Source: Euzebya tangerina
GTDB lineage: Bacteria > Actinomycetota > Nitriliruptoria > Euzebyales > Euzebyaceae
Direction of reading: 5' to 3'
Length of the DNA stretch: 64,000 nucleotides
NCBI RefSeq assembly: GCF_003074135.1
Contig: NZ_PPDK01000002.1
Location: 496,001-560,000 of the forward strand
Positions within the stretch are counted from its first letter, which is position 1; every line of letters starts with the position of its first letter. The notes below the pieces were generated by a model, which saw only the letters and a program-made list of their open reading frames with translations, was not told the origin of the DNA and made no database searches. This document shows positions 1-8,673 of this stretch, in pieces. A program made the position numbers and the translations under genes.

Positions 1-813
1 AAGGTCGAGGACGGCATCGAGGGTCTGATCCACATCTCCGAGCTGGCCGACGCCCACGTCGAGCAGCCCGAGCAGGTCGTGAAGGTCGGCGACTCCGCCA
101 CCGTGAAGATCATCGACATCGACGACGTCCGTCGCCGGATCTCCCTGTCGCTCAAGCAGGCCGTCAAGGCCGGCTACGGCGAGGCGCCGGAGATCGAGGA
201 GGTCCCGGCCTACGCTGCCGAAGCTCCCTCCTCCGGCGGTGGAGGTGGCGGCTCGAGCTCGAGCTCGGGCGACGGTGGCTCGGCGATGGGTGCCGCACTG
301 GCGCAGGCGATGCAGCGCTCCTCCGGCAGTGGGGGCGGCAGCGAGGACGCCGAAGCCGAGGCGGGCGACACGGGCCTGTCCGCGCAGGACATCATCGCCC
401 GGGTCCAGGCCCAGGCCGCAGAGGTGGCTCAGGACGATGCGCCCGTCGGGGCGGACGACTCCGTCGATGACGAGCCAGCTGCGGTCGCCGAGGAGGCTGT
501 TGCGGCCGAGGCGATGGCCGACGAGGTCCAGACCGAGGCTCCGCCGGCCGACGAGGTGGCGGAGGCGGCCGCCGAAGAGTCCACCGAGCCTGAGGCTGCG
601 GAGGCTGCGGAGGTTGCGGAGGTCAACGACGAGCCCGCGGCGGACGACAGCGCGGAGGAGGCATCCGGCGCCGAGGCACCGGAAGCCACCGCCGAGGAGG
701 CGGAGGCAGCCGACGAGCCAGAAGAGGCAGCGGAAGACCCGGTGGCCGAGACCTCCGACGACGAGTCCGAGGACACGCCAACTGCGGACGAGGCCTCCGA
801 CGAAGAAGAGTAG
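1..813 (+). CDS. rpsA: 30S ribosomal protein S1, C-terminal part (5' end outside window)
   Basis: The reading frame is open from the first base, so the gene is cut by the window edge. The first ~48 residues are the end of an S1 RNA-binding domain (GLIHISEL, VVKVGD, RRISLSLKQA), the usual last S1 repeat of actinobacterial ribosomal protein S1, which holds mRNA on the 30S subunit. After this comes a tail of about 210 residues: a Gly/Ser stretch (around residues 78-95), then almost only Ala, Glu, Asp and Pro. Actinobacterial S1 proteins often have acidic tails, but this one is unusually long. The next gene is coaE, the usual actinobacterial neighbour. The family call is secure; the role of the tail is unknown. 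Confidence 0.93.
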   Translation, partial: KVEDGIEGLIHISELADAHVEQPEQVVKVGDSATVKIIDIDDVRRRISLSLKQAVKAGYGEAPEIEEVPAYAAEAPSSGGGGGGSSSSSGDGGSAMGAALAQAMQRSSGSGGGSEDAEAEAGDTGLSAQDIIARVQAQAAEVAQDDAPVGADDSVDDEPAAVAEEAVAAEAMADEVQTEAPPADEVAEAAAEESTEPEAAEAAEVAEVNDEPAADDSAEEASGAEAPEATAEEAEAADEPEEAAEDPVAETSDDESEDTPTADEASDEEE

Positions 814-816
814 GAC

Positions 817-865
817 CAGAACAGACGAACGGGACCACCCAGCGGTGGTCCCGTTCGTTGTTCTG
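817..865 (+). terminator. Strong hairpin terminator after rpsA
   Basis: Bases 825-839 pair perfectly with 844-858 (15 bp, 4-base loop), and 817-823 pair with 859-865 across one bulged base. No U-run follows, as is common in GC-rich actinobacteria. It lies 3 bases after the rpsA stop and should separate rpsA from coaE. Confidence 0.85.
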
Positions 866-909
866 ACCCCACGGTTCCGGAGGCCGTGGCGGCCTGACAG
901 CATGGGCTC

Positions 910-1512
910 ATGCAGCTGATCGGACTCACCGGCGGGATCGCCTCGGGCAAGTCGACCGTCTCGAGTCGGCTGCGGAAGGTCCACGGCTGGGCCGTCGTCG
1001 ACGCCGACCGGGTCGCCCGCGACATCGTCGAGCCAGGCCAACCGGCCCTCGCCGAGATCGCCGAGCACTTCGCGCCGGACGTGATCACCGACGACGGAAC
1101 CCTCGACCGCGCCAGGCTCGGGGCGATCGTCTTCGCCGACGACGATTCGCGGCAGACCCTCAACCAGATCACCCATCCACGGATCGCCGAGGAGATGGCG
1201 CTCCGCATCCACGCCCTGGCCGACCACCCCAAGCCGGTTGTCGTCGACTCCCCGCTGCTGGTCGAGATGGGCCACGCCGAGAACTACCCGACCATCATCG
1301 TCGTCGTCGCCGACCCGGAGACCCAACACCGCCGACTCGTGGACCATCGCGCCATGGACCCCGACGAGGCCTGGGGACGCATCAACGCCCAGGCCTCCAA
1401 CGATGAGCGGCGAGCCGTTGCCACCCACGTCCTCGACAACTCCGGTTCCATCCCCGACCTCCACGATGCCGTCGACCGGCTCGTGGCCGCCATCACCGCC
1501 GACCCGCGGTAG
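910..1512 (+). CDS. coaE: Dephospho-CoA kinase
   Basis: The enzyme catalyses the last step of coenzyme A synthesis, phosphorylating the 3'-OH of dephospho-CoA with ATP in the cytosol. The 200-residue protein begins LIGLTGGIASGKST, the CoaE P-loop (residues 8-16), followed by the family features DADRVARDIVEPG (residues ~35-48) and VVVDSPLLVEMG (~107-118), which corresponds to the acceptor-site region. Length is normal for a single-domain CoaE, without the C-terminal extension seen in mycobacteria. It follows rpsA, a conserved actinobacterial pairing, but is separated from it by a strong terminator. No clear Shine-Dalgarno precedes the ATG. Confidence 0.95.
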   Translation: MQLIGLTGGIASGKSTVSSRLRKVHGWAVVDADRVARDIVEPGQPALAEIAEHFAPDVITDDGTLDRARLGAIVFADDDSRQTLNQITHPRIAEEMALRIHALADHPKPVVVDSPLLVEMGHAENYPTIIVVVADPETQHRRLVDHRAMDPDEAWGRINAQASNDERRAVATHVLDNSGSIPDLHDAVDRLVAAITADPR

Positions 1513-1533
1513 GAGGCACCCTCCCTCGCTGGT

Positions 1534-1539
1534 TAGGGT
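1534..1539 (+). promoter_or_regulatory. Candidate -10 box of a leaderless promoter
   Basis: TAGGGT fits the actinobacterial TANNNT -10 box and is followed by exactly 6 bases and then the ATG at 1546. That places the transcription start on or next to the A of the start codon. No Shine-Dalgarno is present, in line with a leaderless mRNA. Inference from spacing only. Confidence 0.4.
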
Positions 1540-1545
1540 GAGGGC

Positions 1546-2256
1546 ATGCCGTCGGTTGTCCCCTCACGCGATCTCTGGGAGGCGACGACGTCTGTCCTCG
1601 AGGTCGGGCACGACGCCGGCCTGGTGATGCGTCGAGGGCTGGAGGCGCTGTGCACACTGCTGGCCGCGGACCGGGCAGACGGAGGTCACGCGCACACCGG
1701 CCAAACGACTTACCGGCCCTCCTGGGCGGTCTCCGTCGGGGATGACCCTCCCTCCAGCTTCGCGCTGCCGCTGGACGACCAGGTGCTGCGCCAGGTTCTG
1801 GCCACCCCGCGGACGTTCGTGGTGCACGACGTACGGGAGGAGCTCGGCTCGTCGACCACCGGTCAGGTGATGACGGAGCTGGGCACCCGGGCGATGGTGG
1901 TCCGCCGCCTCGAGCGGGCCGGCGACGGCAACGGCGTGATCTGCGTCGACTGGGTTGATCGACCGGCCGAGCTCGACAGCCTCCAGGTCGCACTGGTCGA
2001 GGAGTTCGTGACCAAGGTCCTCCAGCCGGTGCTTCGCCAAGCTCGGTCGCAGCCACGACACCCAGATCCGCTCGCGACGCTCTCCGATGCCGAGTCCGAC
2101 GTTGCTCGACTTGCCGCCGCGGGCCTGACGTACCGCGAGATCGCCGACAGCCGCGGGACGTCCATCAACACCGTGGGCCACCAACTGGCGGCGGCACGCC
2201 GGAAGCTCGGCGTCGCGAACACCGCTGCGCTCTGCCGGGTGATCAGCACCGCGTAG
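1546..2256 (+). CDS. LuxR-type helix-turn-helix regulator with GAF-like sensor region
   Basis: The 236-residue protein ends in a LuxR/NarL DNA-binding domain (from about residue 178): LSDAESDVARLAAAGLTYRE, then SINTVGHQLAAARRKLG, the recognition-helix pattern of GerE-type domains. The N-terminal ~165 residues look like a GAF-type sensor: they open with a helical stretch, and SFALPLDD, TFVVHDVREE and GVICVDWVDR fit GAF strands. No receiver domain or conserved phosphorylated Asp is seen, so it is probably controlled by a small ligand or redox signal rather than by a kinase. It sits just before the molybdenum-enzyme block and on the same strand, so it may regulate the next gene; this is inferred from position only. 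Confidence 0.75.
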   Translation: MPSVVPSRDLWEATTSVLEVGHDAGLVMRRGLEALCTLLAADRADGGHAHTGQTTYRPSWAVSVGDDPPSSFALPLDDQVLRQVLATPRTFVVHDVREELGSSTTGQVMTELGTRAMVVRRLERAGDGNGVICVDWVDRPAELDSLQVALVEEFVTKVLQPVLRQARSQPRHPDPLATLSDAESDVARLAAAGLTYREIADSRGTSINTVGHQLAAARRKLGVANTAALCRVISTA

Positions 2257-2300
2257 CCGCGCCGCACCGCAGGGGCAACCGCCGTAGCAGGTTCCAGCCA

Positions 2301-2330
2301 TTGACCACGCCTCCGCCGGGGTCCTAGCGT
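2301..2330 (+). promoter_or_regulatory. Promoter of the molybdopterin oxidoreductase gene
   Basis: TTGACC (2301-2306) and TAGCGT (2325-2330) are spaced by 18 bases, a good match to housekeeping-sigma -35 and -10 boxes. The start codon is at 2368, giving a leader of about 30 bases with an AGGGAG ribosome-binding site. It shows that the oxidoreductase has its own promoter downstream of the LuxR gene. Confidence 0.6.
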
Positions 2331-2367
2331 CCGTGGAGGAACCAACACGCGGCCCCAGGGAGACGCC

Positions 2368-4488
2368 ATGACCACACTTGAGTCGGGACCTCGACAGGTG
2401 CACGGAGCCTGTCCTCACGACTGCCCGGACACCTGCGCCATGACCCTCACGGTCGAAGACGGCGAGGTGACCGGCGTGACCGGGCGGGCCGATCATCCCT
2501 ACACGCAGGGTGGTCTGTGCGCCAAGGTCAACGACTACGAGCGACACGTCCATGCGGCGGACCGGGTGACCACACCCCTCCGCCGGGTCGGCCCCAAGGG
2601 GGCGGGTGAGTTCGAGCCGATCTCGTGGGACGAGGCGCTGGACGAGATCGCCGACCGCTATACCGAGATCATCGAGACCGACGGCCCTGAGGCCATCCTC
2701 CCGTACAGCTACCTGGGCAACATGGGGATCCTCAACGGTCTGACCGTGGGAGACCGCTTCTTCAACGGCCTGGGCACCAGTGTCTCTGAGCGGACCTTCT
2801 GCGACTCCGGAGGCATCTCTGCCTACCTGATGACACTCGGCCCCACGGCGGCGGTGGATCCGGAGGCGCTGGTCCACGCCAAGTACATCGTCATCTGGGC
2901 TTGCAACGTGCTGTCCAACAACCTGCACCTGTGGCCCTTCATCGAGCAGGCGCAGCGCGACGGCGCCACCGTCGTGGTGATCGACCCGTTTGCCACCCGG
3001 ACGGCCAAGAAGGCCGACTGGCACCTGCCGATCCGTCCCGGCACCGATGGCGCGTTGGCCCTTGCGCTGATGAACGTCCTGATCGCCGAGGACCTGGTCG
3101 ACGAGGAGTGGGCTCACGCCCACACGGTCGGCTACGACGAGCTGGTCGGCCACGTCGCCGAGGCGACACCCGAGTGGGCGGCCGAGGAGACCGGCCTTGA
3201 GGCGGAGGACATCCGCCGTCTGGCTCGTGGCCTGGCCACCAATCAGCCCTCGGTGATCCGTGTGGGTGTGGCCCTCGAGCGGTCCAGCGGGGGCGGCAGC
3301 GCCGCGAGAGCGATCTTCTCACTCCCCGCGCTGACCGGCTCGTGGCGCCACGTCGGTGGCGGGCTGCTGCAGATGCCGATCTGGGCGTTCCCCGTCAACT
3401 GGGACCACCTCCACGGGACGCACCCCAACGCCGACGGTGTTCGTGTGGTCAACCAGTGGCGGCTCGGGCAGGCCCTGGCCGGCGATCTCGATGGGCCACC
3501 GATCCGGTCGTTGTTCGTCTACAACTCCAACCCGGCCGTGGTGGTGGGGGAGCAGGCGTCGGTCCTCAGCGGCCTCGAGCGAGAGGACCTGTTCACCGTC
3601 GTCTCCGACCACTTCGTGACCGACACCGCTCGCTACGCCGACCTGGTCCTGCCGGCCACCACCTCCGCAGAGCATCAGGATGTCATGTTCTCCTGGGGTC
3701 ACCTCTACCTGACCTACAACGAGCAGGCCATCGACCCCGTGGGTGAGTCGGTGTCCAACACCGAGCTGTTCCGACGACTGGCACGGCGCATGGGCCTGGA
3801 CGACCCCTGGTTCGACCTCGACGACGACGAGATGATGCGCCAGTCGCTGGACTGGACCGCGCCGGTCATGGAGGGCATCACGCTGGAGCGGCTGCAGGAG
3901 GAGGGGTTCGTCCGGCTCACCGTCCCGGAGACCGACTCCTACGCACCACATGTGGAGGGGAACTTCCCGACCCCGTCCGGCAAGGTGGAGCTGGTCGCAT
4001 CCATGGCCGCTGGTGGCAACTTCGTGGCACCGCTGTTCCGACAGGGCGTGGTGGCAGGTCAGGACGGCAGCCCGGTCGAACCGCTGCCGACCTACATCCC
4101 ACCGCAGGAGCTGGGCAGCGACGACCGCTACCCGCTGGCTCTGGTGACTCCCAAGGCCCACGCGTTCCTCAACTCCCAGTACGGCAACATGACCCACCAG
4201 CGGCGCATCCAGCGCGGTCCGACGTGCGCGATGAACCCACTCGATGCGGAGCCACGAGGCATCGCCGATGGCGCCGCCGTGCAGGTCACCAACGGCCGGG
4301 CCCGGATTCGGGCCACGGCCTCGGTCACCGAGGACGTCCGCCCGGGTGTGGTCCTGCTGCCGATGGGCCACTGGCCGGAGAAGGTCGAGGGAGGCCTGAC
4401 CGTCAACGCGCTGACCGCCGACCGGTACGGCGACCTCGGTCGCAACCCGACCTTCAACGACACAGCCGTCGAGGTCAGCGCCGTGTGA
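2368..4488 (+). CDS. Molybdopterin-dependent oxidoreductase, DMSO reductase family
   Basis: The 706-residue protein has the layout of the DMSO-reductase/formate-dehydrogenase superfamily. An N-terminal [4Fe-4S] site is seen as C15, C19, C23 and C51 (CPHDCPDTC, then GGLC). The molybdopterin-guanine-dinucleotide region follows (e.g. IWACNVLSNNLHLWPF; NPAVVVGEQ), and the C-terminal cofactor-binding barrel starts near residue 590 (LVTPKAHAFLNSQYG; MNPLDAEPRGI). No Tat signal is visible, so it is likely cytosolic. The sequence does not identify the substrate: this branch includes many uncharacterised polysulfide-, thiosulfate- and arsenate-reductase-like proteins. Its start is supported by an AGGGAG ribosome-binding site and by a promoter at 2301-2330. 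moaA follows after 19 bases, so enzyme and cofactor synthesis are probably co-transcribed. Confidence 0.85.
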   Translation: MTTLESGPRQVHGACPHDCPDTCAMTLTVEDGEVTGVTGRADHPYTQGGLCAKVNDYERHVHAADRVTTPLRRVGPKGAGEFEPISWDEALDEIADRYTEIIETDGPEAILPYSYLGNMGILNGLTVGDRFFNGLGTSVSERTFCDSGGISAYLMTLGPTAAVDPEALVHAKYIVIWACNVLSNNLHLWPFIEQAQRDGATVVVIDPFATRTAKKADWHLPIRPGTDGALALALMNVLIAEDLVDEEWAHAHTVGYDELVGHVAEATPEWAAEETGLEAEDIRRLARGLATNQPSVIRVGVALERSSGGGSAARAIFSLPALTGSWRHVGGGLLQMPIWAFPVNWDHLHGTHPNADGVRVVNQWRLGQALAGDLDGPPIRSLFVYNSNPAVVVGEQASVLSGLEREDLFTVVSDHFVTDTARYADLVLPATTSAEHQDVMFSWGHLYLTYNEQAIDPVGESVSNTELFRRLARRMGLDDPWFDLDDDEMMRQSLDWTAPVMEGITLERLQEEGFVRLTVPETDSYAPHVEGNFPTPSGKVELVASMAAGGNFVAPLFRQGVVAGQDGSPVEPLPTYIPPQELGSDDRYPLALVTPKAHAFLNSQYGNMTHQRRIQRGPTCAMNPLDAEPRGIADGAAVQVTNGRARIRATASVTEDVRPGVVLLPMGHWPEKVEGGLTVNALTADRYGDLGRNPTFNDTAVEVSAV

Positions 4489-4507
4489 TCAGGCTGGTGG
4501 TGCACGC

Positions 4508-5530
4508 GTGACGGCTACCCTCGATGACGTGACGACCGACCAGCTGGGACGCGGACTCCGGGACCTCCGAGTGTCCGTGACCGACCGGTGCAACTTCCGC
4601 TGCACCTACTGCATGCCGCGCGAGCTGTTCGGTCCCGATCACGCGTTCCTGCCCCGGTCGGAGCTCCTGACCTTCGAAGAGATCGTGGCCGTCATCGAGG
4701 CGGCTGCGGAGCTGGGTGTCACCAAGATCCGGCTGACCGGCGGTGAGCCACTGCTGCGCACCGATCTGCCGGACCTCATCGCGGCGATCGACGCCGTTCC
4801 CGCCATCGATGACATCGCCATGACGACCAACGGGGTACTGCTCCCCGCGGCCCTGCCCGACCTGATGGCGGCGGGCCTGTCCCGGGTCACGGTCAGCCTG
4901 GACGCGCTCGACGCCGACGTCTTCGCCCGGATGGCGGACGTCAAGGTCCCGGTTGCGACCGTGACCGGCGCCGTCGAGGCAGCCGTGGACGCCGGACTGG
5001 TGACCAAGATCAACGCGGTGGTCCAGCGCGGCGTGAACGAGAGCCAGATCGTGCCGCTGGCGGAGTACGGGCGCCAGACGGGTGCCACGGTCCGTTTCAT
5101 CGAGTTCATGGACGTCGGCAGCACCAACGGGTGGGACCTGTCCCAGGTCGTGAGCGCAGCCGAGATCGTCGAGACCATCGACGAGGTCCACCCGCTCACG
5201 GCGGTTGCGCGTTCGGGCAGTGCCGTTGCCAATCGCTGGACCTACGACGACGGGGTTGGCGAGGTCGGGGTAATCGCCAGCGTCACCGATCCGTTCTGTC
5301 GGACCTGTGTCCGAGCTCGCCTCTCGGCGATCGGGGAGCTGTTCACCTGTCTGTTCGCCTCCTCGGGCCACGACCTGCGGGCGGTCCTGCGTGCCGGCGA
5401 GAGCCACGACGCGCTGGTCGCCCGGCTGGCTGCCATCTGGGGGGTCCGGTCCGACCGCTATTCCGAGATCCGTGGCGCCCATCCAGTCCAACCGGAGGGC
5501 CGGGTCGAGATGAGCTACATAGGCGGGTAA
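4508..5530 (+). CDS. moaA: GTP 3',8-cyclase (molybdenum cofactor synthesis, radical SAM)
   Basis: MoaA uses S-adenosylmethionine radical chemistry to convert GTP to 3',8-cyclo-GTP, the first step of molybdopterin synthesis. The radical-SAM [4Fe-4S] motif CNFRCTYC gives C28, C32 and C35. The second, substrate-binding cluster is in the C-terminal part (FCRTC, then a third Cys in LFTCLF, around residues 264-281). The protein ends in Gly-Gly, as MoaA proteins normally do. The longest GTG start (4508) is given. A second in-frame GTG at 4529 lies 7 bases after a TACCCT -10-like box and would give the usual MoaA N-terminus, so a leaderless shorter form is possible. The gene sits among molybdenum enzymes that need its product. 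Confidence 0.95.
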   Translation: MTATLDDVTTDQLGRGLRDLRVSVTDRCNFRCTYCMPRELFGPDHAFLPRSELLTFEEIVAVIEAAAELGVTKIRLTGGEPLLRTDLPDLIAAIDAVPAIDDIAMTTNGVLLPAALPDLMAAGLSRVTVSLDALDADVFARMADVKVPVATVTGAVEAAVDAGLVTKINAVVQRGVNESQIVPLAEYGRQTGATVRFIEFMDVGSTNGWDLSQVVSAAEIVETIDEVHPLTAVARSGSAVANRWTYDDGVGEVGVIASVTDPFCRTCVRARLSAIGELFTCLFASSGHDLRAVLRAGESHDALVARLAAIWGVRSDRYSEIRGAHPVQPEGRVEMSYIGG

Positions 5531-5817
5531 GGCCCCGCCTCGCCACATGGCGAGGTCCGGCCGACGCCGGTGCGCTCGCGGAGTACCTCCGCATGGAGGG
5601 GGCAGCCGACCTCTGCAACGAACGTGTCGGAAGATTGTGTCCGAAACGACCGAGCAGGCCTTTCGCCGCCACTTGCTTGCCACTACGCTCCGGCTTGTAC
5701 GCAGCGTGCTGCCCGGTCCTCGGCACATCCGAGATCCAGCGCACCCGTCATCGGTTACCACGATCGACGACGGTCATCTGATGTCGGAGCCGACATCGAA
5801 CTTCATATGGAGGGCTC
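5531..5817 (+). other. Intergenic region before the xanthine dehydrogenase-like cluster
   Basis: No gene is seen here. A short inverted repeat at 5538-5555 (8-bp arms, CCTCGCCA) just after moaA may act as a weak terminator. The rest should hold the promoter of the following cluster, but no -35/-10 pair stands out. The downstream ATG at 5818 has a GGAGGG ribosome-binding site 5 bases upstream. Confidence 0.5.
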
Positions 5818-6291
5818 ATGGCGAAGCAATCAGTTTCGGTCACGGTGGACGGAACCACCTACACCGACGACGTCGAACCACGACTGCTGTTCGTGAACTA
5901 CCTACGCGACGTCCTGGGTCTGACCGGGACCAACATCGGGTGCGACACGTCCAACTGTGGTGCCTGCACCGTGTTGGTCGACGGCCGGTCGGCGAAGTCG
6001 TGCACGATGCTGGCGGTGCAAGCGGACGGGGCCGAGGTCACCACCGTCCAAGGTCTGGCCAACGGCGAGTTGCACCCGGTGCAGAAGGCCTTCCATGAGA
6101 AGCACGGCCTGCAGTGCGGCTACTGCACACCCGGCATGATCTGCGCGGCCACGTCGCTGCTCAGCCAGAACCCCTCACCCTCCGAGGAGGAGATCCGGCA
6201 CGGCATCGAGGGCAACCTCTGTCGCTGCACCGGATACCAGAACATCGTGGCAGCCGTGCAGCAGGCCGCCGAAGAGATGCAGGGAGCATAG
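5818..6291 (+). CDS. (2Fe-2S)-binding small subunit, CoxS/xanthine dehydrogenase family
   Basis: This is the electron-transfer subunit of a molybdenum hydroxylase. The N-terminal plant-ferredoxin-like cluster is held by C42, C47, C50 and C62 ([10 protein letters not shown]). The C-terminal helical domain holds the second [2Fe-2S] cluster through C100/C103 (QCGYCTPGM) and C135/C137 ([10 protein letters not shown]). At 157 residues it has the standard CoxS length. It passes electrons from the molybdopterin site of the large subunit to the FAD of the medium subunit. The large subunit starts 2 bases after its stop. The order small-large-medium differs from the medium-small-large order of classic coxMSL operons. 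Confidence 0.93.
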   Translation: MAKQSVSVTVDGTTYTDDVEPRLLFVNYLRDVLGLTGTNIGCDTSNCGACTVLVDGRSAKSCTMLAVQADGAEVTTVQGLANGELHPVQKAFHEKHGLQCGYCTPGMICAATSLLSQNPSPSEEEIRHGIEGNLCRCTGYQNIVAAVQQAAEEMQGA

Positions 6292-6293
6292 CG

Positions 6294-8669
6294 ATGACCG
6301 CGATCGAAGAACGTCCCGACACCGAGATCGGCAAGGCCACCCTGCGCAAGGAGGATGCGCGGCTGATCACGGGTCAGACCCGCTGGACCGACAACATCGT
6401 CCTGCCCGGCATGGTGCACGCCGCCATGCTGCGCTCGCCGATGGCGCACGCCAAGATCACCAACCTCGACGTCTCGGGCGCCAAGTCCCAGCCCAACGTG
6501 ATCGAGGTCTACACAGCCGCGGACTTCGAAGGTGAGTATGGCGCGCTGCCCTGTGCCTGGCCCGTCACTCCCGACATGGTCAACCCACCGCACATGGCGC
6601 TTGCGGTCGACGAGGTCAACTACGTGGGTGACGCCGTCGCCGTCGTCGTCGCCCGGGACCGCGCCTCCGCCGTGGATGCGCTGGAGCACATCGACGTGGA
6701 CTACGAGCCGTTGGAGGCCGTCGTCGACATGGAAGCCGCCGCGCAGGATGGCGCGACGCTGGTCCATGCCGACCTCGAGTCCAACCGCAGCTTCCTGTGG
6801 CCCTTCGAGGCCGGCGACGTCGACGCGGCGTTCGACGGCGCCGACACGGTCGTGACTCGTCGGTTCATCAACCAGCGCCTCATCCCCGCGGCCATCGAGC
6901 CGCGCTCGGTCGTGGTCGATCCCTCCGCGGCCAGCGGCGACGTGACGGTCTACTCGGCCACCCAGGTGCCACACGTCCTCCGTCTGATGCTGGCACTGAC
7001 CATGGGGATCCCGGAGCAGAAGCTGCGTGTGGTCGCCCCCGACGTCGGCGGCGGCTTCGGCTCGAAGCTGAACGTGTACGCCGAAGAGGTCCTGATGACG
7101 GCCATCGCCCGCAAGATGGGCAAGCCGGTCAAGTGGACCGCCACCCGCTCGGAGGACATCCAGGCCACGATCCACGGCCGGGACCAGATCCAGGACATCT
7201 CGATCGCGGCCAACGCCGATGGGACCATCCGCGGTCTCAAGGTCGACCTGCTGGCCGACATGGGCGCGTTCCTGCAGTTGGTCACCCCTGGTGTCCCGGT
7301 GCTCGGCGCCCTCATGTTCCCGTCGATCTACAAGATGGACGCCTATCACTTCACCTGCACCGGTGTCTTCACCAACAAGACGCCGACCGATGCCTACCGC
7401 GGGGCAGGCCGCCCCGAGGCGACCTTCGCGATCGAGCGGATCGTCGACGAGTTGGCCAACGAGCTCGGCATGGAGCCGATGGAGCTGCGGCGGAAGAACT
7501 GGATCACCCACGAGGAGTTCCCGTTCGACACGATCACCGGGCTGACCTACGACACCGGCAACTACGAGGCTGCCACCGACAAGGCCATGGAGCTGTTCGA
7601 CTACGACGGCCTCCGCGCCGAGCAGCAGCGCCGCCGGGATGCCGGCGAGACCGTCCAGCTCGGCATCGGCATCTCCACCTTCACCGAGATGTGCGGCTTG
7701 GCCCCGTCCCGCGTGTTGGGGTCGCTGTCCTACGGCGCCGGAGGGTGGGAGGCCGCCACCGTGCGGATGCTCCCGACCGGAAAGGTCGAGGTCGTGACCG
7801 GTACCAGCCCCCACGGGCAGGGTCACGTGACTGCGTGGTCACAGATCGCCTCCGACTACCTCGGTGTGCCCTTCGATGACATCGACGTCCTCCACGGCGA
7901 CACCAAGATTGCGCCGATGGGCCTCGACACCTACGGGTCACGCTCGCTGGTGGTGGGTGGGATCGCACTGAAGCGGGCCTGCGACAAGGTCGTGGAGAAG
8001 GCCATGCCCTTCGCGGCGCACATGTTGGAGGCCAGCGTCGACGACCTCGAGTTCAGCGCCGGGACCTACTCGGTCAAGGGTGACGCGGAGAAGTCAGTGA
8101 CGATCCAGGAGATCGCCCTGGCGGTCTTCGCCGGCCACGACTACCCCGAGGGCGTCGAGTTGGACCTCACCGCCAACATGGTGTTCGACCCGGAGAACTT
8201 CTCCTTCCCCCACGGCACCCACCTCTGTGCCATGGACGTCGACACCGAGACCGGCAAGGTGAGCGTCCACAAGTACGTCTGCGTTGACGACGTCGGCAAC
8301 GTCATCAACCCCATGATCGTCGAGGGGCAGGTCCACGGAGGCCTGGCCCAGGGCATCGCCCAGGCGCTGTGGGAGGGTGTGGAGTTCGACGACGCCGGGA
8401 ACCTGCTGACCGCGTCGCTGATCGACTACACGCTGCCGTCCGCCGTCGACATGCCGCACCTCATCACCGACCGGACCGAGACGCCGGCCACCTCGAACGA
8501 CCTCGGCGTCAAGGGGGTCGGCGAGGCCGGCACCATCGCCTCGACCCCGGCAGTGGTCAACGCGGTCATCGACGCGCTGCGGCCGATGGGCGTGACTGAC
8601 GTCCTGATGCCGATGACACCCAAGAACGTGTGGAACGCGATGCAGGCCGCATCAGACGGAGAGGGCTAG
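6294..8669 (+). CDS. Molybdopterin-binding large subunit, xanthine dehydrogenase/form-II CODH family
   Basis: This is the catalytic subunit of a molybdenum hydroxylase (791 residues from the ATG at 6294; a longer frame reaching back to 6114 would overlap the small-subunit gene and is rejected). Visible family marks are GGGFGSK (about residues 251-257, cofactor pocket), AYRGAGR (about 367-373, active-site loop) and GVGEAG (about 740), whose Glu is the catalytic base in this family. Form-I CO dehydrogenase has AYRCSFR with the copper-binding Cys; that Cys is absent, so this is a form-II CODH-like or other hydroxylase whose substrate cannot be read from sequence. It is followed 4 bases later by the FAD subunit. 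Confidence 0.92.
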   Translation: MTAIEERPDTEIGKATLRKEDARLITGQTRWTDNIVLPGMVHAAMLRSPMAHAKITNLDVSGAKSQPNVIEVYTAADFEGEYGALPCAWPVTPDMVNPPHMALAVDEVNYVGDAVAVVVARDRASAVDALEHIDVDYEPLEAVVDMEAAAQDGATLVHADLESNRSFLWPFEAGDVDAAFDGADTVVTRRFINQRLIPAAIEPRSVVVDPSAASGDVTVYSATQVPHVLRLMLALTMGIPEQKLRVVAPDVGGGFGSKLNVYAEEVLMTAIARKMGKPVKWTATRSEDIQATIHGRDQIQDISIAANADGTIRGLKVDLLADMGAFLQLVTPGVPVLGALMFPSIYKMDAYHFTCTGVFTNKTPTDAYRGAGRPEATFAIERIVDELANELGMEPMELRRKNWITHEEFPFDTITGLTYDTGNYEAATDKAMELFDYDGLRAEQQRRRDAGETVQLGIGISTFTEMCGLAPSRVLGSLSYGAGGWEAATVRMLPTGKVEVVTGTSPHGQGHVTAWSQIASDYLGVPFDDIDVLHGDTKIAPMGLDTYGSRSLVVGGIALKRACDKVVEKAMPFAAHMLEASVDDLEFSAGTYSVKGDAEKSVTIQEIALAVFAGHDYPEGVELDLTANMVFDPENFSFPHGTHLCAMDVDTETGKVSVHKYVCVDDVGNVINPMIVEGQVHGGLAQGIAQALWEGVEFDDAGNLLTASLIDYTLPSAVDMPHLITDRTETPATSNDLGVKGVGEAGTIASTPAVVNAVIDALRPMGVTDVLMPMTPKNVWNAMQAASDGEG

Positions 8670-8673
8670 ACCG

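Noticed and set aside
1564-3153. Long antisense open frame (529 codons, - strand) across the LuxR and oxidoreductase genes
   Set aside because: It is a shadow frame caused by high GC: it crosses two well-supported genes, has no family features and has skewed composition.
6294-8669. Naming the large subunit as true (form-I) CO dehydrogenase CoxL
   Set aside because: The active-site loop is AYRGAGR, not AYRCSFR; the copper-binding Cys is absent.
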